Assembly (NCBI GenBank): GCA_024291935.2 | Contig: CM044315.1 | Location: forward strand, 53,542,385 to 53,606,384 | Source of the DNA: Okapia johnstoni | Taxonomy: Eukaryota; Chordata; Mammalia; Artiodactyla; Giraffidae | Direction of reading: 5' to 3' | Length of the DNA stretch: 64,000 bases | Part shown: positions 1-12,048 of the stretch, in pieces | Layout of the letters: the number at the start of each line of letters is the position of its first letter | Numbering within the stretch: position 1 is the first letter of the stretch | Made by a program: the position numbers and the translations under genes | Notes under the pieces: generated by a model | What the model saw: the letters and a program-made list of their open reading frames with translations, nothing else | The model's database searches: none | What the model was told of the DNA's origin: nothing

Positions 1-944
1 GCCTCTGTTAACCATTTAATCAAGCAGAATAGTAGTCATAATATGGCAGACACGTAATCTAAGAGTTAACAATGTTAGTATTTGTTTTACTTGCTTTATA
101 TCCTATAGATAAAGATACGTATGAAAGTAACCATCTACAAGTTGATGAGAATCATATACAAAACAGTGTGTGGGGGTGTTTTTTATATTAAAAATGTAGA
201 GAAATGGCATAATGAGGTATGCATATTTTCTCAACATACTCTTTTAGTCACTGTGCTATTTTTGAGACTTGCCCATGTTAATATGAAAATGTGATTTGAT
301 TGCTGTATAATATTGGACTGAATGAATAAACATTAGGTTAATTGTCTATTCTCTGACTGAAAGACTGTTAGAGTTGTACCATGTTGCTCTTATATACAGT
401 ACTGCAGCAAGACATTCTGTCTCATGTCCCCTTGTAATCATGTACAAGATTTCCTCTAGGGAGGTTGTCTGCAAGTAAAGTTGCTGCCTTGGATAATAGG
501 TACCTGTTTCATGTTACTAAGTATTAATGGAATTTCCTCTGCAAATTGCTTGTACAAACTTATGCTTTTACCATTATCGGTGTTTCCATTACTTCAAGTC
601 CTTATTATTATTTGAAGTTATAAGATATTAACATCTGTAGAGTAACAGCTTTTTAATTTGTATTTTCCTGATTAAGTAAAATCCTGCAGATTTTTTTAAA
701 GTCTATTTGGGTTTCTTCATCATATTTACATTATTTGACAGTTCTAGGGATAGTCAGATTTTCTTTTTCATAAGTCAAATTTGATAACCTCTTTTGTCTA
801 GAATGTTGTTTCATTCATCTGAATTTTTATATGTATTTGAATAAGTTAGTTCCAACAGTTGTTTATGATTTTAAATATGCTTAATTTTATGTATTTGTGT
901 TCTGCTTTTCACTGGACATTCTATCTGTCCTTCTCTATTTTCTT
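1..944. other. AT-rich DNA without recognised features
   Basis: No open frame, repeat family or RNA gene is recognisable here. The stretch is AT-rich with short T runs. It may hold repeats too old to see by eye. Confidence 0.5.
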
Positions 945-1165
945 TTTCTCTCAGCTTTATTGAGATATAAGTAACAAATGATTTCATGTACATTTAAAGT
1001 GTAAACAGTGATGATTTGCTGCACATGCACACACACATATGCATATATTGCAAAATGATTACAAAATAAGGTTTATTAACATGTCATCACTGCACATAAT
1101 TACATATTTTGGTGAGAATATTTAAGACCTGGTCTCTTAGTAACTTTCAGGCATATAATACAGTT
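945..1165. mobile_element. old L1 3'-UTR-like fragment
   Basis: Begins with a block reading 'cagctttattgagatataa', followed by 'ttgcaaaatgattac' and 'aataaggtt'. This wording is typical of mammalian L1M 3' untranslated regions. The fragment is diverged, and I do not assign a subfamily or orientation. Confidence 0.55.
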
Positions 1166-1246
1166 GGTCCTTGAAAGACACAAGTTTGAACTGTGCAAGT
1201 CCGTTCATATGTGAATAATTTTTCAATAAATACGTACTATAGTACT
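1166..1246. mobile_element. end of a Tigger-like DNA transposon (probable)
   Basis: Starts 'cagttggtccttgaaag' and continues 'tttgaactgtgcaagtcc', which resembles the terminal part of the pogo/Tigger families that begin 'cagttggcccttgaac'. Only about 80 bp remain before BovB begins, so the family name is a guess from the terminal motif. Confidence 0.4.
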
Positions 1247-2862
1247 AAGATACTAAAAAGAGGTGGGAAGAATACACGGAAGGACTATACAGAAAAGATT
1301 ATATTGACCCATATAACCACAATGATGTGATCACTCACCTAGAGCCAAGTACCCCTGAAGGGCGAAGTCAAGTGGGCCTTAGGAAGAAGCACTGCGAACA
1401 AAGCTAGTGGAGGTAATGGAATTCCAGCTGAGCTATTTCAGATTCTAAAAGATGATGCTGTGAAAGTGCTTCATGCAATATGCCAGCAAATTTAGAAAAC
1501 TCAGCAGTGGCCACAGGACTGGAAAAGGTTGTTTTTCATTCTAATCCCAAGAAAGGCAATGCCAAAGAGTGTTCAAACTACTGCACAATTGCACTCATCT
1601 CACAAACTAGCAAAGTAATGCTCAAAATTCTCCAAGCTAGGCTTAAACAATACATGAACCAAGAACTTCCACATGTTCAAGCTGGATATAGAAAAGGCAG
1701 AGTAACCAGATATCAAATTACAAACATCTGTTGGATCACCGGAAAAGCAAGAGAAATTCAGAAAAAAAAAAAAAAATCTACTGCTTTGTTGACTATGCCA
1801 AAGCCTTTTACTGTGTGAATCACAACAAACTGGAAAATTTTAGAGAGCTGGGAATACCAGACCAGCTTACCTGCTTCCTGAGAAATCTGTATGCATGTCA
1901 AGAAGCAACAGTTTTTACCAGACATGGAATCGGGAACTTGTTCCAAATTGGGAAAGGAGTACATAAGGCTGTATATTGTCACCCTGCTTATTTAACTAAT
2001 GTACAGAGTACCTCATTCGAAATGCCAGACTGGATGAAGTATGAGCTGGAATCAAGATTGCTGGGAAAAGTATCAATGACCTCAGATACACAGATGACAC
2101 TACCCTTATGGCAGAAAGCAAAAAGGAGCTAAAGAGTCTCTGATGAAAGTGAAAGAGGAGAGTGAAAAATTGACTTTAAACTCAGCATTCAAAAAACTGA
2201 GATCGTGGCATCCAGTCCCATCACAGCAAACAGATGGGGAAACAGTGGAAACAGTGAGATACTTCATTTTCTTGGGCTCCAAAATCACTGCAGATGGCGA
2301 CTGCAGCCATGAAGTTAGAAGATGCTTTTTCTTTGGAAGAAGAAATATGACCAACCTAAGCAGAATATTAAAAAGCAGACATATGACTTTGCTGACAAAG
2401 GTTCCTCTAGTCAAAGCTATGGTTTTTCCAGTTGTCATGTGTAAATGTAAGAGTTGGACCATAAAGAAAGCTGAGAGCCGAAGAATTGATGTTTTTGAAC
2501 TGTGGTTTTGGAGAAGACTCTTGAGAGTCCTTTGATCAAGGAGATCAAACCAGTCAATCCTAAAGGAAATCAGTCCTGAATGTTCATTGGAAGGATTGAT
2601 GTTGAAGCTGAAACTCCAATACTTTGGCCACCTGATGCAAAGAACCGACTCATTGGAAAAGACCCTGATGCTGGGAAAGATTGAGGGCAGGAGGAGAAGG
2701 GGATGACAGAGGATGAGATGGTTGGATGGCATCACTGACTCAACGGACGTGGGTTTGGGTGGACTTTGGGAGTTGGTGATGGACAGGGAGGCCTGGTGTG
2801 CTGCGGTTCATGGGGTCGCAAAGAGTCGGACATGACTGAGCGACTGAACTGAACTGAATTGA
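1247..2862 (+). mobile_element. BovB (RTE) LINE, 5'-truncated, sense
   Basis: About 1.6 kb of the 3' half of a BovB element, the RTE-type non-LTR retrotransposon common in ruminants. It covers the reverse transcriptase and C-terminal region and ends in the typical 'gtcggacatgactgag' tail followed by 'gaactgaa' repeats. The frame is broken by stops and frameshifts. The YADD catalytic box is changed to YTDD (near 2085-2100), so this copy is dead. Divergence is visibly higher than in the copies at 33 and 45 kb, which suggests an older insertion. Confidence 0.93.
1480..2535 (+). pseudogene. BovB reverse transcriptase pseudogene pieces
   Basis: Three overlapping open pieces (1480-1818, 1731-2132 and 2143-2535) carry consecutive parts of the BovB polymerase. 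They show the ARLKQYMNQELP..AGYRKGR region, then DYAKAFYCV (motif A; usual DYAKAFDCV, with the second Asp changed to Tyr), then RYTDD in place of RYADD, then the C-terminal 'LGSKITADGDCSHEVRR' part. An A run at 1760-1775 sits at one frame change. Two altered catalytic positions and several frameshifts show it is not functional. Confidence 0.85.
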
Positions 2863-3005
2863 AGGTTAGTAATGCTGAGCATCTTTTCATGTACCTGTTG
2901 GTCTTTTGTGTTCTTCTTTGGAAAAATGTCTATTCAGATTCTCTGCCTGTTTTTGTTTTGTTTTATTTTGCTTTTTTGCTATTGAGTTATATAAGTTCTT
3001 CATAT
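2863..3005 (-). mobile_element. L1 ORF2 3' fragment, antisense
   Basis: Read on the minus strand this is the L1 ORF2 C-terminal region. On the plus strand it reads 'gagcatcttttcatgt..ctgttgg' and 'tggaaaaatgtctattcag', the reverse of the well-known 'atggccaacaggcacatgaaaagatgctc' block. It is short and truncated at both ends, and directly abuts the BovB 3' end. Confidence 0.8.
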
Positions 3006-3972
3006 ATATAAAGTTTACAGAAACATAAATTAATATGTAGAAGAAAAATTCTATTCAGAACATACCCAGGCACATTTCCACTTTTCAGCATGTTGACAAA
3101 TTGACTTCCTAAGGATCAACCAAAATATATTTTTTTCCATAGCAGCAGGCATAACTTTAGCTTCTGTTGAAAGGACCTGGGTAGTCATCTGTAGCATTCA
3201 TTCATCCAGATGGTCAGCACCATAAAAATTTGGATGAAAATTAGGATATGCAGATGAGCTCTAGATGCTTCACAGCTTGACACTGCTGAAATGATTTTTT
3301 TTTTTTTATTTTAACTGTGCCTAAAAGCTCAGAGTCTTATTGTGGAACAGAGGGAGACGCTATAGTTTACATAATAATTGTTATAATTCCAGTATAAAAT
3401 CTTCTATAATCTCAGTCGTCACTTTGTGTCATGTTTAGAGGACAGTTGTCTTAAGCTTTTTTTTTGTAACACGGACTTTAGAGAAAACTAGTCTCCCTCA
3501 TTAGACTGAGTTGCCTACTTGCTATAATACTATAGGTAAGCATGCTCTTTGGTATAACAGAGCAAAACCAAACTTCGTTGAAAAATTCATCAGAGCTGTA
3601 CTACTTCTTTGCTGTCTAGATTATTATCAATCTTAACGCTAATATGGTGGGTTTCTAACTTGTATGAATAGATATTCATTAAGCTGCTTCTAAATGTTTG
3701 GTAGCTTGAAATAGTATGTTTTAAAAATATCTAAAATTGTTTAAACGTAGTTTTCAGAAAAAATTTTAGCTCATTTTATTCCATGGTTCAAATGTCATAT
3801 CTGTTGGGAATAAAATTAATTAAAACTGCAATATTTTAAGCTCAATCATTGTCCATAGTTTTGTTATTAAATTTGAATTTAGAAATGTCAGGTAAAATAT
3901 ATATAATATATGTCTGACTCAGGAAAGAATTCTCACTTATTTAAATTAGAAATATCAAGAAGAAAAAACAAA
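3006..3972. other. no recognised feature
   Basis: AT-rich, with a T run at about 3294-3310. No convincing repeat, gene or RNA was seen. Confidence 0.4.
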
Positions 3973-5165
3973 GAATGTAAAAGAATGAATTAGAACATTC
4001 TCTAACACCATACACAAAAACTAAACTAAAAATGGATTAAAGATCTAAATATTAAGATCAGATAATGTGAAATTCCTAGAAGAAAACAGAAGCAGCCCAC
4101 TCTTCAACATAAATCACAGCAATTTTTGTTCTTTTGGATATCCCCTAAAGTAAGGGAAATAAAAGCAAAAATATGCAAATGGAACCTGATTAAACTTAAA
4201 AGCTTTTGCACAGCAAAGGAAACCATAACAAAATGAAAAGACAATCCGCCGAATGGGAGAAAATATTTGCAAGTGATACGACATATAAGGGATTAATATT
4301 CCAACATATTTAAATAGCTCATACAACTCAACATCGAAAGAAACAAACAACCTGATTAAAAACTGAGCAGAAGAATTGAATAAACATTTTTCCAAAGAGG
4401 AAATGCAGATGGCCAACAGGCATGTGAAAAGACGCTTAGCGTCACTAATCATCAGGAAAATGCAAATCAGAACCACAGTGAGATATCAGCTCACACCTGT
4501 CAGAATGCCTATCATCAAGAAGAACACAAATAACAAATGTTGGCGAGGCTATGGAGGGGGATCTCTTGTACACTGTGGGTGGGAAGGTAAATTGGTACAG
4601 CCATTGTGAAAAACCGTATGGAGGTTTCTCACAAAATGAAAAACAGAACTACTATATGACCCAGCAATTCCACTCCTGCCTATATATCCAGAAAGACAAA
4701 AATACTAGTTGGAAAAGGTATGCGCACCCCAGAGTTCATAGTAGCGGCATTTACAATTGTGAGGATATGGGAGCAACCTAAGTGTCTATCAATAGATTAA
4801 GGGATAAAGAAGCTGTTGTACGCACACACCAACACGTACACAACGGAATACTAATCAGTTATTTAAAAAAATAACAAAAGTTTGCATATGCAGCAACATA
4901 GATGGACTTGGAAGGCATTATGCCAAGTGAAATAAGTCAGAGAATGACAAGTACTGTATGATATCACTTATATGTGGAACCTAAAAAATACAGCAAACAT
5001 GAATATAACAAAAAAGAAGCAGACTCAACAGATATATAGAACAAACTAGTGGTTACTGGTATGTGTGTGGGGGGAAGAGGGGGGAGGCAGCAGGGAATAA
5101 TTTAAGAGTGCAGAAGTGAGACTTTAAAAAAAAGAAAAGAGACTTGTTAGAAGTCATAAAATCAT
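3973..5165 (+). mobile_element. old L1: ORF2 C-terminus and 3' UTR, sense
   Basis: About 1.2 kb of an old mammalian L1 (L1MA-like age by divergence). It runs from the 'taacaccatacac' block of ORF2 through 'tgttggcgaggctatgg' to the 3' UTR with 'gtggaacctaaaaa' and a G-rich patch at about 5065-5095. The reading frame has many stops; the longest open piece, 4376-4609, still encodes the [13 protein letters not shown] segment. It is clearly more diverged than the L1 at 12 kb. Confidence 0.9.
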
Positions 5166-5186
5166 CAATTCATAATAAAACATATT

Positions 5187-5222
5187 ACAGTTCAGTTCAG
5201 TCGCTCAGTCATGTCCGTACAG
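5187..5222 (-). mobile_element. remnant of a BovB/BovA 3' end
   Basis: About 35 bp reading 'cagttcagttcagtcgctc', the reverse of the BovB/BovA 3' tail, which then stops abruptly. It sits just after the A-rich end of the L1 and may be an extremely 5'-truncated insertion. Confidence 0.6.
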
Positions 5223-5523
5223 TAGGGCCCAAAGTGGAGAATGCATTATTTTCTGAGTTGTTAAAATAGGAGACATCTCTTTTCACTGTTCAGACCCAGT
5301 AGGAAGAATGACAGAGAATGCCCTCTAGAACTAGAGCAGCAGTAGACAGAGATATACTTTTTCCCTTCCTGACAATATATATGATATATTTGGACATAAA
5401 AAATAATGGTAAAGAATAATATTAATGGTAGTATAATTAAAACCATATAACTTTATCTAAGGCATTCTGAAAGCCTAACAATTATTTCATAGCAATTCTC
5501 ATATGATAAACTTTATCTTCAGT
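5223..5523. other. no recognised feature
   Basis: AT-rich single-copy-looking DNA. Confidence 0.4.
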
Positions 5524-5757
5524 TGGGCTTTGCTAGTGGTGAAAGATGTGGAGAAAGAATGCACAGAATTGTCAGTGGTAAAGAATCCACCTGCCAGTGC
5601 TAGAGATGAGTTCAATCCCTGGGTCGGGAAGATCCCCTGAAGAAGGAATAGCAGCCATTCTAGTATTCTTGCCTGGGAATTCCCATGGACAGAGGAGCCT
5701 GGCGTGCCATAGTCCATAGGGTCGCAAAAGTGTTGGGCACAGCTTAGCAACTAATCA
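5524..5757 (+). mobile_element. BOV-tA SINE, sense
   Basis: Has the tRNA-like head ('aaagaatccacctgcc', 'gttcaatccctgggtcg'), the BovA body ('attcttgcctggga', 'ggacagaggagcctgg') and the 'ccatagggtcgcaaa' end. The first 45 bp look internally disturbed, with two successive head-like pieces ('ggctttgctagtgg' and 'cagtggtaaagaatcc'). Confidence 0.88.
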
Positions 5758-5789
5758 CCACCACCATATCTTGAGTTACAATCAACTGA

Positions 5790-5819
5790 CCTCAGGACTA
5801 TAAACCTCAGGACTATAAA
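5790..5819. repeat. exact 15-bp tandem duplication
   Basis: The unit 'cctcaggactataaa' occurs twice without a gap. It is short and simple, probably a replication slip. Confidence 0.85.
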
Positions 5820-6054
5820 TCATAGTCATTTATAAATTTATCAGACCTATTCATTTATTTTCACATTTATCAGTTTTGAAACCCCATACCATATTTCATC
5901 AAATCCAAGATGATCTGTATTATAAGACATAATATTTTTTGTCTTTATGAAAGAAAAAAATCCAATTAAATGACCCTCTATTAATTCTAAATTCAATCCT
6001 AATTTCAGGGGTGATATAATGTGAAAAGTTACATCTTAAAATTGAGGAAATGTG

Positions 6055-6812
6055 ATATTCCCTTATGGCAGAAAGTGAAGATGAACTAAAGAGCCTCTTG
6101 ATGAAAGTGAAAGAGGAGAGTGAAAAGCTAGCTTAAGTCAACATTCAGAAAACTAAGATCATAGCATCCGGTCCCATCACTTCATGGCAAACAGATGGGG
6201 AAACAGTGGAAACAGTGAGAGACTTTATTTCTCTGGGCTCCAAAATCACTGCAGATGGTGACTGCAGCCATGAAATTAAAAGACACTTGCTCCTTGGAAG
6301 AAAAGCTATGACCAACCTAGACAGCATATTGAAAGGAAGAGACATTACTTTACCGACAAAGGTCCATCTTAGTCAAAGCTTCCAGTAGTCATGTATGGAT
6401 GTGAGAGTTGGACTATAAAGAAAGCTGAGTGCCAAAGGATTGATGCTTTTGAACTGTGGTGTTGGAGAAGACTCTTGAGTGTCTCTTGGACTGCAAGAAG
6501 ATCCAATCAGTCAATCCCAAAGGAAATCAGTCCTGAATACTCATTGGAAGGACTGATGCTGAAGCTGAAATTCCAATACTTTGGCCAACTGATGCGAAGA
6601 ACCAACTCATTTGAAAAGATCCTGATGCTGAGAAAGATTGAAGGTGGGAGGAGAAGGGGACAACAGAGGATGAGATGGTTGGATGGCATCATCGACACAA
6701 TGAACCTGAGTTTGAGTAGGCTCCATGAATTGTTGATGGACAGGGAAGCCTGGAGTGCTGCAGTCCATGCGGTCGCAAAGAGTCGGACATGACTGAGCAA
6801 CTTAACTGAACT
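6055..6812 (+). mobile_element. BovB 3' end, sense
   Basis: 0.76 kb of BovB from just after the YADD box ('cttatggcagaaagtgaag') to the terminal 'gtcggacatgactgagc'. Two open pieces remain (6206-6388 and 6391-6792). The second keeps the [13 protein letters not shown] and MRWLDGI segments of the polymerase C-terminus. It is 5'-truncated and non-coding. I could not find a clear target-site duplication. Confidence 0.93.
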
Positions 6813-8332
6813 CATATTGTCTTAATATGCTTCTTCTTGTGCTTAATCTTCCACATTTCAGCCTCATCATTTTATAGTGCTGTATTCCATTATCAAATAT
6901 TTTTTGTCATTTTGTGATAGTTCATCTCTTCTGTGGTTCAGTATCATATAAAATCAACTGATAGTCTATAGCATTCCATTTTGCTTTTTTATGTCACTTC
7001 TTATTTTTTTTAATGAAAAAGAAAATATTTTGTTTCATTACAGTGACCCTTTAATGAATATTAAGGACATCTCTTACTGAGTTATAACTTAGAAATGCTT
7101 CAGTTTTTGCCCATTAAAAAAAAGAAACATTGACTATGAACTAATTTATTTTGTAGTAATTTAAGAATGAATCTATGTGTGTCACATTGAACATAAAATG
7201 AGTGTGCGATAAAGATTTAAATGTCATTTTAAGTTAATGTATCAGATTGTATAACTCATAATAATCATAATAGCAAATTTCTTATAATATTGCTAAATGT
7301 TTTAGCTTTAGACTTTTTTCTTTTCTTACCTTAATACTTTAAGATAGATATGTGGATAACGGAAAAGTAAGTACAGAATGAAAACAAATAAAAATTTAAC
7401 TATGGTTGATGTACCACCCAGATTACTTTCAGGAATTAAAAAACAAAACAAAACCCGCCTTGCTCAAGGTCATATATTTTTCTAGGAAGTCTGTATCCGA
7501 TGACTGATCATCACAGAGCATATAAAGGCCAGGTGTCCTTGACTCAAATGGAAATGACTATGAAAGCCTGTCATATCTTCAGAGTACCACATAGAGTTGG
7601 TTGAAGTCTTTCTTTGGACTGCATCATTGATCAGATTCTCCCTCTGCTCAGTCCTGTCTCCCACCTTTAGGTGTTTAATTCTAGGAGCATCCCCTAATAA
7701 ATGTCCTATTTTCAAGTCCCTATATAGAAGTCTGCTCCTTGGGAAACCTAACCGGAACAGCAAGCTGACCCAAATTTACAAATGAAATACATAAATGTTT
7801 TCTCTTTACCCAGGCTACAAAATACAAGATGGACATATTTCATGGTCATTGTATGTGGAGGAAGAATTTAGTCATATTCCTTCATCAATTGCTTAGCAAT
7901 ATTTAAATGAGAGTATACTGGCAAGTCATTCTGTTAGCAATAACAATACTGCTATTAATGAACAATAATGAAAGGGAATTATCTTTTCCATAAACTTGGG
8001 GTCAGCTCCATACATTTGAAAACACAAAGGATAAACAACTCTGAATTGGAAAACACCAAGTGAAGACAGCCTTTGTTTGACCCAGTGAGTCCAAATCCAG
8101 GAGCTTAGAAGCTAGATAAAGCCCATTATTTTTCTTAGTTTTTATTCTGAGGGAAGGATTGCATGCAAAATAAATTTAGTTTCATTTCTCTTGCATTTTG
8201 TTTGTGCAGTTGTTTTTCCAAGTGATTGATACTGGTCTGTGTGCAAATAAACTTTATTTGTAAATTGCGTATTGTGAATATTTAAAGAGTTGTATCCTGG
8301 CATGAGAAAATTTTTTTTTATTTAATCTTCCA
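6813..8332. other. mostly unassigned AT-rich DNA; possible old LTR near 7480-7760
   Basis: No gene is seen. Between about 7480 and 7760 the sequence is less AT-rich. Its end resembles the 'tctgctcctgggaaacctaacc' ending found in some old mammalian interspersed repeats. I do not assign a family. The rest is AT-rich and featureless by eye. Confidence 0.3.
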
Positions 8333-8334
8333 TG

Positions 8335-9030
8335 TTTTGATCACTATTCTAGGTATTGGGAATTCAGTGATGATTAAAACTACTCTGGTTCCTAAATATC
8401 TTGGGGTGAAGACAATTTATTCTACTGCTAAATGTATATTTGAGAGATGTGTAAAAATAAAATACAATGTGATTACAAAAGACATAATAAACTCTGATGT
8501 GTTGGGGTGTCTTACAATATAAAGGGGTTATGTTAGAGCTGAATTTTAGGAAAGAAATAGAAATTCACTATATATGGAGGGAAGGAAGTCTATTTCAATG
8601 CTAAGAAACTGAAGTTAAAGAAAGCAGAATATATTCATATAGAGGGGCTTTCTCCAAATGTTCTTGGAAGAAACTGACAAGAATATAAGAAAGGCTGAGG
8701 TGTCTGGACTTTATTATAAAATCCACTGGAGCCATCAGAAGTTCTGTAAGCAAGAAAGCATGATGTTTAAATTTGTTTCAGAAAGCTTGTAGTGCAGAGG
8801 AGGATTGGGAGAGTAAATTAGGGAGTAAAGAACTTTATGTCAAGAAGACCCTTTAAAACACTAGTTATGGAGAAAAGATAAGAGTTTCTATCTAGGGAAA
8901 TGATTGTGAAAATAGGGAAAGACCTTTTAGAAAAATATTTCAATGGTAGATACAAAGGGAATAGGAGACTAAGCAGACATAGACAGAAGTGGGATAAGAG
9001 AAAGAGAAGAATCAAGAGTGACAATAAGAT
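8335..9030 (-). mobile_element. L2-like old LINE, antisense (probable)
   Basis: The plus strand reads 'actattctaggtattggga' and later 'gactttattataaaatccactgg' and 'agagaagaatcaag'. These fit, in order, the reverse of the 3' part of LINE2-type elements. Divergence is high and no coding frame remains. Confidence 0.4.
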
Positions 9031-9044
9031 TTTGTCTTTTTAAT

Positions 9045-9515
9045 TTTTTTTTTTAATATTTGAGTATTAGGTTTCCTTAGTGACTGCAGTGCAGGAGACC
9101 CAGATTCAGTCCCTAAGTCAGGAAGATCCCCTGGAGAAGGGAATGGCTACCCACTCCAGTATTCTTGCCTGGAGAATACCATAGACAGATGAGCCTGGTG
9201 GGCTACAGTCCATGGGATCGCAAAGAGTCAGATTTGACTGAGCAACTAACACTTTCACTTTTCACTTTCATAGCAGATTAACCAACATTGTGATAATTTC
9301 AGGTTGGCAGCAAAAGGGCTCAGCCATACCTATACATGTATCCATTCTCCCCCAAACTGCCCCCCATATCCAGGCTGCCACATATCATTGATCAGAGTTC
9401 CATGTGCTGTATCTTGTTGGTTGTCCATTTTAAATAGCGTAGTATGTACATGTTGATATCAAACTCCCTAACTATTCCTCCCCCATCCTTCCCTCCTGGA
9501 AACCAGTTTTGAGTT
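9045..9515 (-). mobile_element. L1 3' UTR, antisense, split by a SINE
   Basis: Two parts of one L1 3' UTR lie at 9045-9070 (T-rich, the reverse of the A tail and last bases) and 9271-9515 ('attgtgataatttcaggt', 'tagagttccctgtgct'-like, 'aactccctaactattcctcc'). They are interrupted by the BOV-tA at 9071-9270. Confidence 0.75.
9071..9270 (+). mobile_element. BOV-tA SINE, sense, inside an L1
   Basis: A good body match ('gtattcttgcctggagaat', 'gtgggctacagtccatggg'). The first bases of the tRNA-like head are changed ('gtttccttagtgact'). It ends with 'ctaacactttcactt' repeats and splits the antisense L1 3' UTR. Confidence 0.88.
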
Positions 9516-9650
9516 GAGGAAGAAGAAGAAGACCTTATCAGGAATCATCATAAGCAGCAAGTATATTTAATAGTCTCTAATGAAGATTCTGAGAAGGAAG
9601 TCAAAAGAATGGCTAATGCAGTTTTTATTTGTTTGTTTTTAACCTGAACT

Positions 9651-9899
9651 ACATTGATTTATAGGGCTTTACAGGTGGCACAGTGGTAAACAGTACATGT
9701 GCCAATGCAGGAGATGCAAGAGACTTGAGTTTGATCTCTGGGTCAGGAAGATCCCTTGGAGTAGGAAATGGCATCCCACTCTAGTGTTCTTTTCTGGGGA
9801 ATCCCATGGAAGATGAGCCTGGTGGACTACAGTCCATGGGGTCTCAAAGAGTTGCCGGTGACTGAGCACACACACACACACACACACATTGATTTATAG
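9651..9899 (+). mobile_element. BOV-tA SINE with (CA)n tail and 14-bp target-site duplication
   Basis: The SINE occupies 9665-9885. It begins 'ggctttacaggtggcacag' and ends in a (CA)n tail at about 9866-9888. It is flanked by exact 14-bp repeats, 'acattgatttatag', at 9651-9664 and 9886-9899, the target-site duplication of LINE-driven insertion. This makes the boundaries secure. Confidence 0.93.
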
Positions 9900-10337
9900 T
9901 CTTAGGTTATTGACAGCTAAAATATGATCATTGAAAGGAAAGTGTATATGTATTGAGTTAACTTGAACCAGTTGTTTCTAGTGATGTTGTGATTAAAATG
10001 AGTATTTTGTTCAATTGGAAAATATATACAAGGACATGTGTATTTGGTTTTGATAGAAGTTTTAGAAGAAAAATTGTAGCATTATAAGAGAGTACTGAAT
10101 AAGAGAGTTCTCTTATTCAAAGAACGTTAAAGCTCTGGGTTCTGTGCTCTGGTTGTTAAAAACAATGTTCTACTTACTCATATGAGGCTACATAAATGTA
10201 AAACAGTTATTAGTTGGGTTTTGTGATTCAAGTTCTTAGAAATTTCCTAGGTTGGACAAGTTTATATAAAATTAAAGGAAGGATTTTACAAGCTGGAAGT
10301 GGCATCAACTTTTACATTGTATACCTTCATTGCAAGT

Positions 10338-10410
10338 ATATATATATATATGTGTGTGTGCGTGTGTGTGTATACACACACGCACACACACACACATACA
10401 TATGTATAAC
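10338..10410. repeat. compound palindromic (TA)n(TG)n(CA)n microsatellite
   Basis: (TA) runs at 10337-10350, then TG repeats, 'tata' at the centre, then CA repeats and TA-rich DNA. Around the centre (10372/10373) the arms 10351-10372 and 10373-10394 are complementary except for two positions. The tract can form a cruciform or a hairpin with almost no loop. Confidence 0.92.
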
Positions 10411-10446
10411 TTGCTTTTAGAGATTTTAATTTTTAAGATTGCTTAA

Positions 10447-10667
10447 GGGCTTCCAGTTGGTGCTAGTGGTAAAGAACCCACCTGCCAATGCAGGAGATAT
10501 AAGAGATACAGGTTCAATCCCTGAGTTGAAAAGATCCCCTGGAGGAGGGCATGGCAACCTGCTCCAGTATTCTTGCCTGGAGAATCCCACGGACAAAGGA
10601 AGCTGGTGGGCTATAGTCCTTAGGGTCACAAAGAGTCACACATGACTGAAGTAACTTAACATGCATG
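10447..10667 (+). mobile_element. BOV-tA SINE, sense
   Basis: Complete head 'gggcttccagttggtgc', then 'cctgccaatgcaggagata', then the body 'attcttgcctggagaatcc' and tail 'gtcacacatgactga'. Moderately diverged. Confidence 0.92.
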
Positions 10668-12033
10668 CAGACAATATCCTTAGTACATAGCAAATAACAC
10701 AATTAAGCAACTAAAAGTTTAGTTGAATGTGTTTGCATTTTGAGTTATATTTTGTCTTTGATTTTATCGTGGGTTACTAGTAGCAGTGTTTACTTATGTT
10801 AGCATTAGTCTGAGGTTTTATGTTGTACTGGTATAGAGCTTAATGTAAAATATCTCATATTTTATGTTTTTATATAAATATTCAGATGTTTTTTATTACT
10901 TCATAAATATAGCTCTCTCTTTTTCAAATTATATCCAAAATTTCTGCTAAACAAATCTATAAAACTTAAACATAGGAAATTACAATATTAAATGTGAAAA
11001 CTTTCTTGACCAAGTTACCACTGATATCTAATATTGACATAACTTCAAATGAGAATCTTACTTCCCTTTTGGGAAAAGAGAGAACAAGTACAAGAAACAG
11101 CCATTAGGAGAGAAATTTCAATTTTGCAAGTGCAAGAAAGAAGCATTAAGCTATAATTAAAAAGAAGTTACTGGAGACTTCTATAAAGCTCAACGCCAAT
11201 TTAATTAATGCAAGCAATCTACTTTTTTTTGTACACTATAAAAAAAATAGTAATCTGAGAATCAACTTTCCAAGTCTGTGGAATTTTGCAACATGTATTT
11301 TAAAAACTAAATAAAGTTTAATTTTCCATGGAATTAAAGTAATGTTAAAATTATCCTGGGTTATAGATGATGATATAAATAAATCATTACATTACTAACA
11401 AGAGTCATACATGACCATGTGAGAAATTAATACAACCTATTTTAATAGAACTGAAATATAAAGACACATATTTGATTTTATCTTCTGAGTTTTGATATGC
11501 CATAAAGAAGGAGAATTACACTGACGGACTGCCAAGTAACATATCATGCAATTCTGAAATGAGTAAATCGTCAATATGCCATGGGTTTTCTAATAAGTAG
11601 AATCAGTGGAGTACTCAAATGTCCTTTCTAGAGTAGTTTTAGTGTTCACACAGGAGACCTCAATTACAGATACAAAACAAACTCTTTTAATAGGATACCA
11701 TTTTTTTGTCTGTAGAGTGCTATTTCAATACAGAATACTTGGAAGGGATATTGAATAAAGAGAAAAAGAAAAGAAGGCAGTGACAGTGTGCATGGCAGGA
11801 GTGGAGATGGGGAGAGGAGAGTATTCATTTGGCAGGCAATAGAAGTAGACTTATGACATGTATACACAATATGATATAAACTACATTAAGATTCCTGCTT
11901 ATAACAAATATGAGTAGTTTTAGACATTTTCATTGATTTAAAAGATATATAATAAAAGGACATTGTTTTAGCTTAATTATTTAGTTGTTAATTAAAATCT
12001 GAAGATTCCTTTTTTAGCCAAGATATTAACCAT
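10668..12033. other. no recognised feature
   Basis: AT-rich (about 1.4 kb) without a recognisable repeat or gene. A purine-rich stretch lies at about 11755-11830. Confidence 0.45.
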
Positions 12034-12048
12034 AAAACATGGTGCTTT

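Noticed and set aside
7480..7760. Possible old LTR
   Set aside because: Only the ending resembles known families; start, polyA signal and duplication are missing, so I kept it as a remark and did not make it a separate call.
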